From: Trichoderma breve
Taxonomy: Eukaryota; Ascomycota; Sordariomycetes; Hypocreales; Hypocreaceae
DNA: 64,000 bases
Direction of reading: 5' to 3'
Assembly (NCBI RefSeq): GCF_028502605.1
Contig: NC_079235.1
Coordinates: 1,054,001 to 1,118,000, forward strand
Both the position numbers and the translations under genes were made by a program. Positions within the stretch are counted from its first letter, which is position 1; the number at the start of each line of letters is the position of its first letter. Positions 22,119-32,730 of the stretch are shown in pieces. The notes under the pieces are model-generated. The model made no database searches and had not been told where the DNA came from. It saw only the letters and a program-made list of their open reading frames with translations.

Positions 22119-25100
22119 TTAATACTCAAAGTCGTCATCCACCGACGGACCCTTGCTCTTCGTCACGCTCTCCTGTTTCCTGTACATTTCCGCAACCTGC
22201 CTGCTAGAGGTTGCCTCGTCCGGTTTCTTATCATCGCGAATTTTGATGAACCGCGGGAATCTCAGACTGATGCCCTTCTCGCCCGCCGGGTCTACGCCCT
22301 CTTTCCATCCAGCTTTGTAGCGAGGGCTGAGGGTCAAATCTGCCGTCTTGACCTCCCATACGTAGCGTGGCTCGAACCAGACGTCGGGCTGGTGCTGTCC
22401 ACCTGCGGAGTGTGAGTAGAACGGCTTGGGGCGAGCGATTGTGATTTGTGAGAGCTGAGCATAGAGATCTTCCAGGACTTGTTCTGAGAAACCAGTGCCA
22501 ATGTTGCAGACGGTTTCGTAAGTATCAGTGGAAGCATTGTAACACGCCAGTAGAAAAGCGCCGTAGACGGATGTTCGTTTGCCCTTGCCATAGTAGGCTC
22601 CCAAGACAACAAGGTCCAAGGAGTCACCGACGCCAGAGAGATAATCCTTTTTGATCTGTTTCGCAGTGTTAGAGAAAACCGAGTACAGCATTTTTATGTA
22701 GAAAATCCTGCTTACCTTGAGCCAGTTTCGACTTCGTTTGCTGGGCTCATATCCGCTCTCCTTGCCATCCAGCATCTTCACCATCAGACCCTCACAGGAT
22801 GCCTTGACACTCTCATCCAGGAACGTTTGGATCTCGTCCAGCTCTTGACCATTCATGTGCGTTGCAAATGCAAATTCGCCTTCAATTGGAACGAACGCAG
22901 TGCCGAGAAGTTCCCTTCGCTCACGAAGCGACTTTTCCACAACAGCCTCTCCGTTCAAATACAGCAGGTCAAAGGCAAAGACACAAACCTTGACTTTGAT
23001 ATCCTCGGTTTTTACGTCTTTTCTCTTGCGAGTCATGAGTTGCTGGAACGGTAGTACCTTTTTCTCCAACATATCCCACGCCACGGTCTCGCAGTCAAGA
23101 ACAAAGCTCTTTGTATCTTCCTTGACCCACGTGGTGAGCTTCGCAAGAACGTCAGGATACTTCTTGGATAGATCTTCGGAATTGCGAGAGAAGATGGACG
23201 AGACTCCTGAGCCTTGTGACGTATCCTTGGCCACATAATGAATCTGAGCACGTTCGCCATCGTATTTGTACTCGCATGTAAATGTCTGGCCTTCGAATCG
23301 ATCCAGAACCTCTGTGATGGCCTTGGTTGGTTTGGCCAGCATAGGTTTCAAAGGCACACCGGGCCGGAGCTTGCAGTGTTCTCTCAGATTTTGAATTCCA
23401 TACTGAAGCATAGCTGGGATGATGACATCGTAGCTTGGCAGCTCGCTATGTTGGATTAGCCTCAATTTCACAAACGAAAAGTCGCATTATGCACAAACCT
23501 GTAAACTGTCTTGAGGATAGACTCCCCATTTTCCAAATCTGTGGTGCTGGGGATTTTGCCCTTGACCTCTGCTTCGTGAGCGACAACGGCTTGGGCCAGT
23601 GAAACCAAAACAGTCCTGTCTGCCAGACCAAGTCGAAGTTTTCCCTCCAAAAATCGGATAATGTACTTTGCTTCGCTTGGGCCGCCCTTATCCTTGTTGA
23701 TGTCTACCTTTTCCTTCAAGTGAGAATCTGAGGAAGATAAAAGCTTTTTGATTCCGTCGACTTTGCGGCCTTGGGCGCCATTACCAGTCACTGTCGCGAT
23801 GGCCATCAACCCTTGATGGACACCTCTCACAGTCAACGGCTTGGGTTTGAACATGGTTGGCTGTGTTGATCTGCTCTTCACAGCGACAAGGCCCAAATCG
23901 CCAATCTCTTTCTGATCGGCTTTTATAACCTGCAAGCTTCTTCCGGTTGTTTCGCCGATTGCTTTCATGATCAGAGATTCACCGATGCCGAGCTCGATGC
24001 CTGCATAATCAGGAGCGAGTTTGTTGATCATGAGGAGAACCGTAGGTAACAGGTCATCGGGAGTGAGCCGCATGACTTGACGCAGGAAGCGCGAACAGTG
24101 TTCCATAATGATCAATCGTTTCGTGGTCAACTCAATAAGAGAGAACGTCTTGCAAAGAGCCGCATATGGTACAGGGGTTCCGGCTTTCCAGTCGGGATAA
24201 GGGTCTTTTTCATGTTTCTGGAGCATTGTCTGTTGAGCTTTGCGCGCCTTGGCAGTAACAGCCTTCTTTTCTTCCGTATCGCTCTCAACCTCTGATGCTG
24301 ACTCTGAAGACTCCTCATCCTTCATAACTTTGTCGCCATCTTCCTCAACCGCAGCATTTTTCTTCTCCTTTGTTGCTTTAGCTGGCTTTGGCGATTGAGA
24401 CCTCGACTTGGGGCTTGACTTGGGGCTCGGCGATCTCTTTCTCTTAGCAGGAGGGCTGCTTGGGGCTTCTTCCTTGATTGACGATTTTGGGGGTGATTGG
24501 GGAGCCTCATCTTCGTCATCTTCAATCTTGACCCGTGTTCGTCTGATTCTTTTCGTAACAGGGGCGTCGTCCTCATCTTCGTCTGCTTTGGGCTCAACCA
24601 CTGCTGCCTTTGCTTCCTTGTTCTTCTTTGGTGATCGCGGCCGTTTTTTTGAATCTTTAGATGATGAGTCAACCCTGGTTGAGCAAAGGCAAGTAACAAA
24701 ACATCTTACCCTTTTCTGGATCTGAGTTTTCTTTTGTACTTGCGTCACCTTCAGACCCGTCCTCCTCGGCCTTGTCTTTGGCAGTCTCCTTGCTCCCCGC
24801 CTTGGTCGCAAAAGCCAGCGTCGTCTGCCTTACGGGCGCACCAGTCTTCGCCCCAAAGAACTTCCTAGACGCCCATCGTGATCAGTAAAACTCGCATTGA
24901 ACGCACCACTTCCATCCACACACCCAATTGTCTGCTGCGTTGGCTTCACATACCCCAGAGTCGCCTGCTTCGGAGCCATGACGTTATAGAATGCTCTTGT
25001 AGAGCTGGACGGGAGAAGAGACGGTTGACAGCGAATCAATTGAGACAATTGAAATCTCAGGCAACTGAAGGCGAAAACGGAGCAGTATTTATGATGAAGA

Positions 25101-25168
25101 ATAGTGGTCGAATTAGTGGTGGTGCCTAGGCACCGACAGCTCTTTTTGGTCAGCCCAGTCAATAGCAT
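22119..25168 (-). CDS. cdc9: ATP-dependent DNA ligase I, nuclear and probable mitochondrial forms
   Basis: Seals Okazaki fragments and repair nicks. Exons: 24924-25168, 24710-24864, 23499-24654, 22716-23445 and 22119-22655. Starting at the ATG at 24979 gives 877 aa (nuclear form). An in-frame ATG at 25168 adds 63 residues rich in Ser, Thr, Arg and Lys, few acidic, ending in STRAFYNV, which resembles a mitochondrial presequence. Yeast CDC9 makes its mitochondrial enzyme in the same way. In 877-aa numbering, residues 15-22 (QQTIGKFF) are a perfect PCNA-binding PIP box, divided by intron 1. A Lys/Glu/Ser-rich disordered region follows. The catalytic core starts before SELPSYDVIIPAM, and the nucleotidyl-lysine is near residue 516 in EYKYDGER. 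The OB-fold and C-terminus are complete. Start choice is the only uncertain point. Confidence 0.94.
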
Positions 25169-25243
25169 GACGCGCTTCAGCAGGCAGAATCGCGTTAATT
25201 GAGTCCCGCGTTCTGGGGTGGGCTATCACGAGACGCGCCGTGT

Positions 25244-25251
25244 TCACGTGA
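25244..25251. promoter_or_regulatory. TCACGTGA palindrome (Cbf1-type E-box)
   Basis: Perfect 8-bp palindrome containing CACGTG, the core recognised by Cbf1-type bHLH proteins. Such a protein is encoded at 37514-38537. Binding is inferred. Confidence 0.5.
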
Positions 25252-25364
25252 CTAAGCTCTAGGGTAGCAAGATATAGCAGTTCCAGAGCAACTGGGTATC
25301 TCGGAGTATCTGCGGGCCTACTATTTACGGTACTTGTCCTTTTTTCTTTTCTTTTTCGTGCCCC

Positions 25365-25370
25365 ACGCGT
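25365..25370. promoter_or_regulatory. MluI cell-cycle box ACGCGT
   Basis: Perfect MCB hexamer. It lies about 200 bp upstream of the distal ligase ATG and 165 bp upstream of the PDH ATG. MCBs drive G1/S expression of replication genes, including CDC9, in budding yeast. Function here is inferred. Confidence 0.5.
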
Positions 25371-25534
25371 GAGATTCCTGCCCTAGTCCCATCACGGCAT
25401 AGCGCTATCCAACAATCAAACCTCCAACCTCAACACTGCGAAATTTCGGAAGCTTGTTAGCTTTGGAGAGACTCTTTTGCCATCTCCCTCGCCAATTCCC
25501 TCCACAGAACTTCCCAGAGACGCCAGCCGTCGCG

Positions 25535-27038
25535 ATGTTCTCCAGAGCAGCTCTTCGAGTCCCCCGGGCTCTGCCTCTGCGCACCAGAGCCCCTGCGGCC
25601 TTTGCCGTCGCTGCCCGGTCCGTCACCACCGATGCCGCTTCAGCATCTCTGAACCAGTCGGTGCCCAAGGTATGCTCAATGCGCTTTTTTCTTTGCCCGC
25701 GTGGAATGTGCGGCAATGCGATGGATTGGATTGGAAGATATCATTTTGCAGGCCAATGGCTGTGAAAAATGTTGTGAAACGGCCGCTGACAGCCATCCGG
25801 TATAGTCCGATGATGAGCCCTTCCAGGTTACTCTCAGCGACGAGAGCTTCGAGACCTACGAGCTGGACCCTCCGCCTTACACGATTGAGGTGACCAAGAA
25901 GGAGCTGAAGCAGATGTACTACGAAATGGTCGCCATCAGGTATGCAGCAACAAGCGCCCTCAGAGTCGCCTGCCGTGGACAGTACTAATAATCGCTCAGA
26001 CAGATGGAGATGGCTGCCGATCGCTTGTACAAGGAGAAGAAGATCCGCGGTTTCTGCCACCTGTCTACCGGTCAGGAGGCCGTTGCTGTTGGTATCGAGC
26101 ATGCCATCACCAAGGAGGACGACGTCATCACTGCCTACCGATGCCACGGTTTCGCCATGATGCGTGGCGGCTCTGTCCGATCCATTATCGGCGAGCTTCT
26201 CGGCCGCCGTGAGGGTATCTCCTACGGAAAGGGCGGCTCCATGCACATGTTCGCCAAGAGCTTCTACGGTGGCAACGGTATTGTCGGCGCCCAGGTTCCT
26301 GTCGGCGCTGGCTTGGCTTTTGCCCACAAGTACTCCGGCCGCAAGAACGCCAGTGTCATTCTGTACGGTGACGGTGCCAGCAACCAGGGCCAGGTCTTTG
26401 AGGCCTTCAACATGGCTAAGCTGTGGAACCTTCCTGCTCTGTTTGGCTGCGAGAGTGAGTTTCTAACGGCGACTTTTTTTTTTCTTCGTCATGTGGAGCA
26501 ATGCAGGGCTAACAAGGGTATCACAGACAACAAGTATGGTATGGGTACTTCTGCTGCTCGCTCCTCTGCTTTGACCGACTACTACAAGCGTGGACAGTAC
26601 ATTCCCGGTCTGAAGGTCAACGGCATGGATGTTCTCGCCGTCAAGGCCGCCGTCAAGTATGGCAAGGAGTGGACTGCTGCTGACAAGGGCCCCATGGTTC
26701 TCGAATACGTCACCTACCGATATGGTGGTCACTCCATGTCCGACCCCGGCACCACCTACCGTACCCGTGAGGAGATCCAGCGCATGCGCTCAACCAACGA
26801 CGCCATTGCCGGACTCAAGCAGAAGATCATCGACTGGGAGGTCAGCACCGAGGAGGAGCTCAAGAGCATTGACAAGGCTGCCCGCAGCCACGTTGCCGAG
26901 GAGGTCGCCGCTGCTGAGGCCATGGCCGTCCCTGAGGCCAAGCCCGAGATTCTCTTCGAGGACATTTACGTTCGCGGCTCAGAGCCCCAGTACATCCGCG
27001 GCCGTACCGTCGATGAGAACCACTACTTCTCCAAATAA
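25535..27038 (+). CDS. pda1: Pyruvate dehydrogenase E1 component, alpha subunit
   Basis: Thiamine-diphosphate-dependent alpha subunit of mitochondrial pyruvate dehydrogenase, converting pyruvate to acetyl groups for acetyl-CoA. Exons: 25535-25669, 25806-25939, 26000-26454 and 26527-27038 (411 aa, normal length). Residues 1-29 are Arg/Ala-rich without acidic residues, ending near AARSV, a mitochondrial presequence. The diphosphate-binding motif begins GDGASNQGQ and runs through to ENNKYGMGT, where the Asn-Asn junction is created by splicing exons 3 and 4. The phospho-regulatory loop GGHSMSDPG, with the serine targeted by PDH kinase, is intact. Intron 1 (136 nt) uses the acceptor at 25805, because the earlier AG at 25752 would read into a stop. 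It is divergent from the ligase gene and convergent with the ABC transporter gene. Confidence 0.97.
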
Positions 27039-27498
27039 GCTGGATGCGATTGGCCATTTCGGTTGCTTGATGCATCCCCACCACATAACCCCTTAATGAT
27101 TCCTCAAAACTTGTCGCCTTATTTGTACTACATTGCTTTTAGATAGAGAGGGCGGGAAGGATCCAGATGGACATGTTTTAATTCCATGTCCGTCTGAAGA
27201 CCTAAAAAAATAAACAAATCGAATCAAAATTCTAGAGTGCTGCTTTGTGCAAAGTTATTTTATTGCTTTTGCGTTTATACGGAATGGAAAAGGAGCATAG
27301 AAATTTGGTTGGGGGTCGGTTTTGGAGACAGCTTGCCTAATTGGGGAAGTCAAAATTCGGAGGCGCTCCGTGATCGCACCGCGATGAAGTGGGGGCATCA
27401 CGGTTATTTGAGGCTTTACGGGATCGACGGGATTCAAACAGCAAATATTACGCTGGAGAAATAAGCACAGTCTGCTTATGGTGATTCAATTTCAGTTA
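27039..27498. other. Convergent spacer, PDH E1-alpha / ABCC transporter
   Basis: 460 bp between two facing stop codons. An AATAAA-like sequence (AAATAAACAAA, near 27208) suits polyadenylation of the PDH transcript. Nothing else recognised. Confidence 0.55.
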
Positions 27499-30400
27499 TC
27501 AACTCTGATAGAAAGAATAAAGCTTTGCAAGATTTGTGTCTCTAGACAGAAGCGTCCCAGGGGCATCAAATTCCAACAGCTTCCCGTCCCCAAACACAGC
27601 GGCCTTGTCGTAGCGACGAATATGCTCTAGACGGTGCATCACCGCGAGGACTGTGCACTCCTTGAATTGCGTGTCGATGATTTCCTGCATGATGGCTTCT
27701 GTGTCATGATCGACACTATAGAAAACATTGTGTTAGCGAAAATAAACGAGGAAGGGGGCTGTAAATATGTAGAGTTCTTACCTGCTCATTGCTTCATCCA
27801 AGATGAGAATCCTACTCTTCTTCAGCATCGCCCTGGCGAAACAAAGAAGCTGCTTCTGCCCAGAAGACCAAGAGGACAAATCAATCTCCTTGTCTATTCC
27901 TCCCTGTTCATCAATGATGGTCCGTAGTCGCACTTGCTCAAGCGCACGGATAATGTCCTCGTCTGAAGCACTATTCCAGGGATCAACGTTGAAGCGAATG
28001 GTGCCTGGCATCAGGAAGGGATCTTGAGGTACGACGTTAATACGTGAGCGCACTTCTGCGCAGGTGAGAGTCGAAAGATCTACGTCATCTATCGAGATGC
28101 TGCCTTCGACAATTTCAGTCATCTGTAACAGGGAAAGTATTAGAGAGGTTTTGCCGCTGCCTGTTCGACCGCATATTGCAACATGTTGCCAGGCTTTGAT
28201 GGACAATGAAACACCGTCTAGTACTGGTTTGGCGTCCGTTGTGGTACTGCGGATATGAATTAATTGAGAATGTCTCCAAGACGATATGTGAGAGTGATAC
28301 TAACCCATAAGCTGTTGTCCAGCCTGCAAATTCAATGGCGCCGGCCTGTGGCCATGTAGCTGGCACGTATGCTCCTTTTTCTTTCCGCTCCTCTGTCTCC
28401 GTCTCCTCTGCGAAGCGTTTGACTCTCGACACTGCACCGATACTTGGCTCCAAAGTCGTCCAGGTTTGAACAAGTCGCACCAGCACATCACTGAATCCAA
28501 TAACAGTGACAAGACTCACACCAACACTTCCAGGGCTAAACCTGTCTTTCCAGATAAGGACTGTAGAGACAAGAAGAACTGCCAATACTGTAGTCACCAT
28601 CTCCAGCACAAAACTAAGCCAATGCTGGATGCAGCTCTGTAGATAGACAGGTCTCTGTGAAGCATCAGTGAGACGATAATTACGCTCCTGGTGGTACGAT
28701 TGCCATCCAAACGCCCGGATGGTTACTGCTCCTGCGATTGATTCACTAAAATGAGTAAATAGAGGAGCATGGGCTTCAATGGCAAGTAGTCGGATTTGGC
28801 GAGACGTTTGCAGATAGAAACTCTGGAGGAAATAGACATAGACGGCGAAGAAAGGGATTGTCACTCCCAGATACCGAGTAAAAACGGCAATAATTACGAC
28901 TTTGGCTATGCACAAGACGACAGCTGAAACAAAATATTAGTTTCAGCCCTTCAAAAGTTGGAGAGTAAACTCACTGGAGGTGTAGTTGACCATGTTACTA
29001 GGAAGCTCCATATCGATGAGCTCCATATCTCTGCTAAATCTGGATGAAACGAGGTTAGGACTGGCAAGGCTGAGCAAAAGACATGTTAAAGGCTTACCGA
29101 TTAAGGAGCTCTCCAAGATCTCTTGTTGACCGGGAATAAAACGGCGCTCTAATCAACCATTCGTTAATGCACCGCAACTGGTAACTTTTATGCACGTTTA
29201 CCTACCTGAGCGTTGCTTGTAGAAGATTTGAGTGTAGTTGAGCAGCTGACCGCGAGATGATGTAAATAAAAGCCGCCCTGTGTATATGAGTCAGTACTGT
29301 CCCCCATACTATTGGAGGAACTGTATCTTACCAAGCGCATATACAGCCGCTTAACGTGCCAAGAATACCAAGAAGGGCGTAGATGCCAAGATACATCCAG
29401 ATATCCTTGTCTGGCTCTGAAGCATTGGCAGCAGACCACCACTTCATCCACACATCTAGGGCATCATGGTTAACTTTATATCGAATAAAACGAGAAAACA
29501 GGTCTTGGGTCACTTACTCGAAAATTCTATGCAAAAGATCCACCCTGTAACGGCAGCACTATACAGGATAACAAAGTACCAGCCGGAGCTGGCAAGGTAA
29601 TATGCATAAACGGAGAGCTCGCCCTTTTTACGCCGAATATCAACATGCTTACCATCCGTCTCTTCAGAGATGTTGATGGCGACGTCCGCGGCAATATCGA
29701 AAACCTCTTCAGCTGTTGGCAACTTTGAAGGCTCAGCAGCTTCGGTGACATCTCCATTGGTTGTGAGCTGTATGCCAAGTTTATCGACGTAGCCGTTGCT
29801 CTGAAGCAAGGAGGCGGGTGTATCTTTCGCCGCTACTTTCCCATTTTCTAGGACGATGATGATATCCGAAAGTGCCATGAGTTTACCTGATAGCCTTGTG
29901 AGTGATTTGAGAGATAAACTGAGGATATGATTTAACATACGGTGATGAGTACTAAATATGACAGTCGCTCGCTGCCTGCGAAGAAGACCTACACGGCCAA
30001 ACAAGCGGGAAGAGACGACGTCGATAGTATGGGCATCCATGCCGCTGAATACATCGTCGAGAAGTACTATCGGTTTCTTTGCGTATACGGCTCGAGCTAG
30101 GGCCTATCAAGAGTATCATGTTAATATTGCCCAGGAAAGTTTGGCAGTGGAAAGAGTATGACGGACTATGCGCTGCTTCTGTCCACCACTGAGGTTGAGG
30201 CCTCTACTACCAATGTTCGTTTTATCTCCCTTTTTGAAACGATTGAGATCGGCATTGAGGCCGCAAGAAGAAACGACCTCATCATACCATTTCCTCTCGT
30301 AAGGCGATGAGCTAAGGATATTGTTACGAATGGTGGTGTTCTCAAGCCACGGCTGCTGGGAGCAGTATGCTACATGTTTGCAGTATTGCCGAGATACTTT

Positions 30401-32730
30401 CGGTTGGCCCTCTGGGGATGAAATGTCGATCATTTCACCCAAAATGCAACTCATCAATGACGACTTGCCGCTTCCTACTGGGCCAGTAATCGCAGTAATG
30501 GCCTCTTGACGGATATCAAGCTCAAGGTCTTTGAGGATTGTGGGACCACTTTTGCTCCATTTAAAGCCCTTACTGTGTAGAGAAATGGTGTCGCCATGCG
30601 GAGCATCAAAGGGCTCGGGAGGACTATCAGGTGCTAGGAGGTGAATTTCGGATTCATCGCGTAGGTCGACATGGCCAGGTTCATAATAATTTTCGTCTTT
30701 GAGGTCAACGTCTGCGTAATTACAGTATTGCTGGATACGATCAAAGCAGCCCACACATTGCAGAACCTGGGGCAAGGACTGAATGAAGACTATGACAGGA
30801 CCTGTCAACAGACCTATCAGAGCCAGGGAGGTAAAGGCTTGGGTCGTCAATAAAGATCCGTGGGTCCAGTAGACGGATATGACGACGTAGATGCCAAATG
30901 TCGCGGCAGGAGCGAGATTCAAGGGCGTGAGGGCTATGTTGTTTGTTAGCAACAGTACTTGAGGGTTTATACGAAAATTTGGAAGATATACAGAGCATTA
31001 ATGTGGCAACGAGCAACTCCCTAAATGTTTTCGACGTCTTGATTTCGTTAGTTCGGAGGTTCGTCAACAGCCTCGATACAACTTGCGGTAACGCAAGCAT
31101 CTTGATAGCCTTTATGTCCCCGAGCAGAGACGTGGTCGCACGCAGCCTTTCCTGAACCTTTTCTATCCATGCAACTTGTGCATTCTGGGTAGCTACCGAT
31201 ATTCGGGATGTAATACCGATGAATACTATGGTGCTGACATTAGCATGGAGAGAGCACCGAATCTTGACGGGTACGCGCGAAGTTCACCTAATACGAGAGC
31301 AATTGGGGCGAGACAAGCCAGGAAAAGCTGCCGCTCTAGGAGCCAACATGCAATTGCTATTTCCAGAAGAGAGCCCCAAGTTTCGTGAAGCAGCTGCATC
31401 GCACTCGCTATGCGTTCAATATCGGTGCCCATTAGAGTGACGGCAGATATATCTCCCTCGTCGGCGGTGCGGATATTCAGGCTTCGTTGATATACAAGGG
31501 CAATTAGCCCCCCTCTCAGCTTCGCGATGAATCTAGAGGTTTCATATTTGTATAGAGATCTTGATAACTGTATCGTGATCATTAGCATATATGACTTTAT
31601 TAAAGCAAATCTTTACTTACGGCAATACCCAAATACACAAGAGCCCATGCGCCAATGAGTCCTCTCCCGTGATATGGCTTGGCGTTCTCATCGCCAACGA
31701 ATCCAATTGTGGTCTCGACTAGAAATGGTTGAGCAAAAGTGAATGCAGTGACACACAATCTGGGGATCACAGCTGAAGGTAAGGTCGAAAGATGGGTCCG
31801 AAAACATGCCTTCACCAGACTATGTCGAGCTTTTGGATCATCTGGAGAATGGTTCTATTAGCTTTCAGACAAAGACTTGGACAAATTAAAGATGCGTCCG
31901 CAGCTGTTCTCACATTTAGACCAGGTTGTGATCAGCTGGCGACGCAGTAACCTGCTTTGAAGCCTAGTGTCAAGATTAGGCAAATCGTCCTGAGAAAGAA
32001 CCTTGTCATAGCCGGTCTTGAGCAAGGGCAGAAGCCAGGAAAAGCTAATTCTGGCCCAGATCCCGCTAAATTCCTCCGGCGAACCATTCGAAAGACGCTT
32101 TCTCTCCTCAATGGACTCCAATAGGAGGGCAAATAATGTGAGGGAGAGATTCACAGTCATGAGAATCGGGACAGGGCTGCCAGCTGCCAGTAGCCACAAG
32201 GTCCTTGTTCGAGCGATATTCAAGAGACTCGATAAGGATAGATATAAGTCGAGGACTGTTGAAGGGCGAAGTGATCGTCCATGGCTTGCTCTAGATAGGA
32301 AGAATGCGGCTACCGTAGCCGTAGAGCTCAAGATATCCGCCGGAAGAGATAACTTAGTTCGCAACTCGACATATTGAGCTCTAAACACAAGGTATACGAC
32401 TTGCACAGCAAGGATCGCGGTAAAAGCTACCTGTAGAGAATGTGTAAGTACATCGCTTGTGTTTATCGACGGGAGACAAACCGCTTTCCATCGCCGGATA
32501 GCCCTTGACCTCACGGAAAACGCAGCTCGTCTCCTGAACAGGCCCCATATCTGTATGGGTGCAAGAATAAGAAATACGACAGCCGGCACAGCAACAAAAA
32601 AGATGTCTTCAAAAAGCAAAGTGAAGTCAAATGGTCTACACCGGGGGTCGACCTGGGGTCCAAAGTATTGCTCACTACCAGGAGGGCAATCCATCTCTGC
32701 AAAAGATGTCAATGCCCTTTGTAGATCCAT
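27499..32730 (-). CDS. ABCC (MRP/CFTR-type) multidrug transporter, 15 exons
   Basis: Full-length ATP-driven exporter, 1470 aa. Exons: 32482-32730, 31914-32430, 31621-31841, 31288-31567, 30992-31225, 30167-30933, 29941-30103, 29518-29886, 29332-29455, 29206-29277, 29098-29148, 28975-29039, 28305-28923, 27782-28246 and 27499-27715. Order: an N-terminal multi-helix TMD0 (about 1-190), TMD1, NBD1, TMD2 and NBD2. NBD1 has Walker A GPVGSGKSS, signature LSGGQKQRI and Walker B IVLLDD, where Asp replaces the catalytic Glu as in many ABCC proteins. NBD2 has GRTGSGKTS, WSSGQKQLL and LILDEA, so it holds the competent ATPase site. Intron 6 follows NBD1's signature and has a weak donor (GTCCGT). This is not the Ycf1 type seen at the window's right end. 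The substrate is unknown; drug or secondary-metabolite efflux is the usual guess for this subgroup. Confidence 0.93.

Larger units (their letters stand above)
25169..25534. promoter_or_regulatory. Divergent promoter, DNA ligase I / PDH E1-alpha
   Basis: 366 bp from the upstream ligase ATG to the PDH start codon. It contains ACGCGT (25365-25370), near-matches ACGCGC at 25170-25175 and 25233-25238, TCACGTGA (25244-25251) and a T-rich run at 25339-25356. Cell-cycle control of the ligase by an MBF-like factor is inferred by analogy with yeast CDC9. Confidence 0.55.

Noticed and set aside
22656..22715. Reading the ligase through 22119-23471 as one exon
   Set aside because: The 60-nt segment has GT-AG ends and interrupts the conserved NWLKIKKDYL segment, so it is an intron.
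25753..25805. Earlier acceptor (AG at 25752) for PDH E1-alpha intron 1
   Set aside because: Use of this AG would run into an in-frame TAG before the conserved exon. The acceptor at 25805 restores the frame and has a CTGAC branch site before it.
30103..30104. Loss of the catalytic Glu in NBD1 of the ABCC transporter (LLDD)
   Set aside because: Asp at this position in NBD1 is normal for many ABCC transporters, with NBD2 providing the active site.
19634..32481. Introns divisible by three and without stop codons (CLC intron 1, ligase intron 4, ABCC introns 1 and 7) as a sign of regulated retention
   Set aside because: Four such cases among about forty introns is close to what chance gives. Their translations interrupt conserved segments and do not look like protein.
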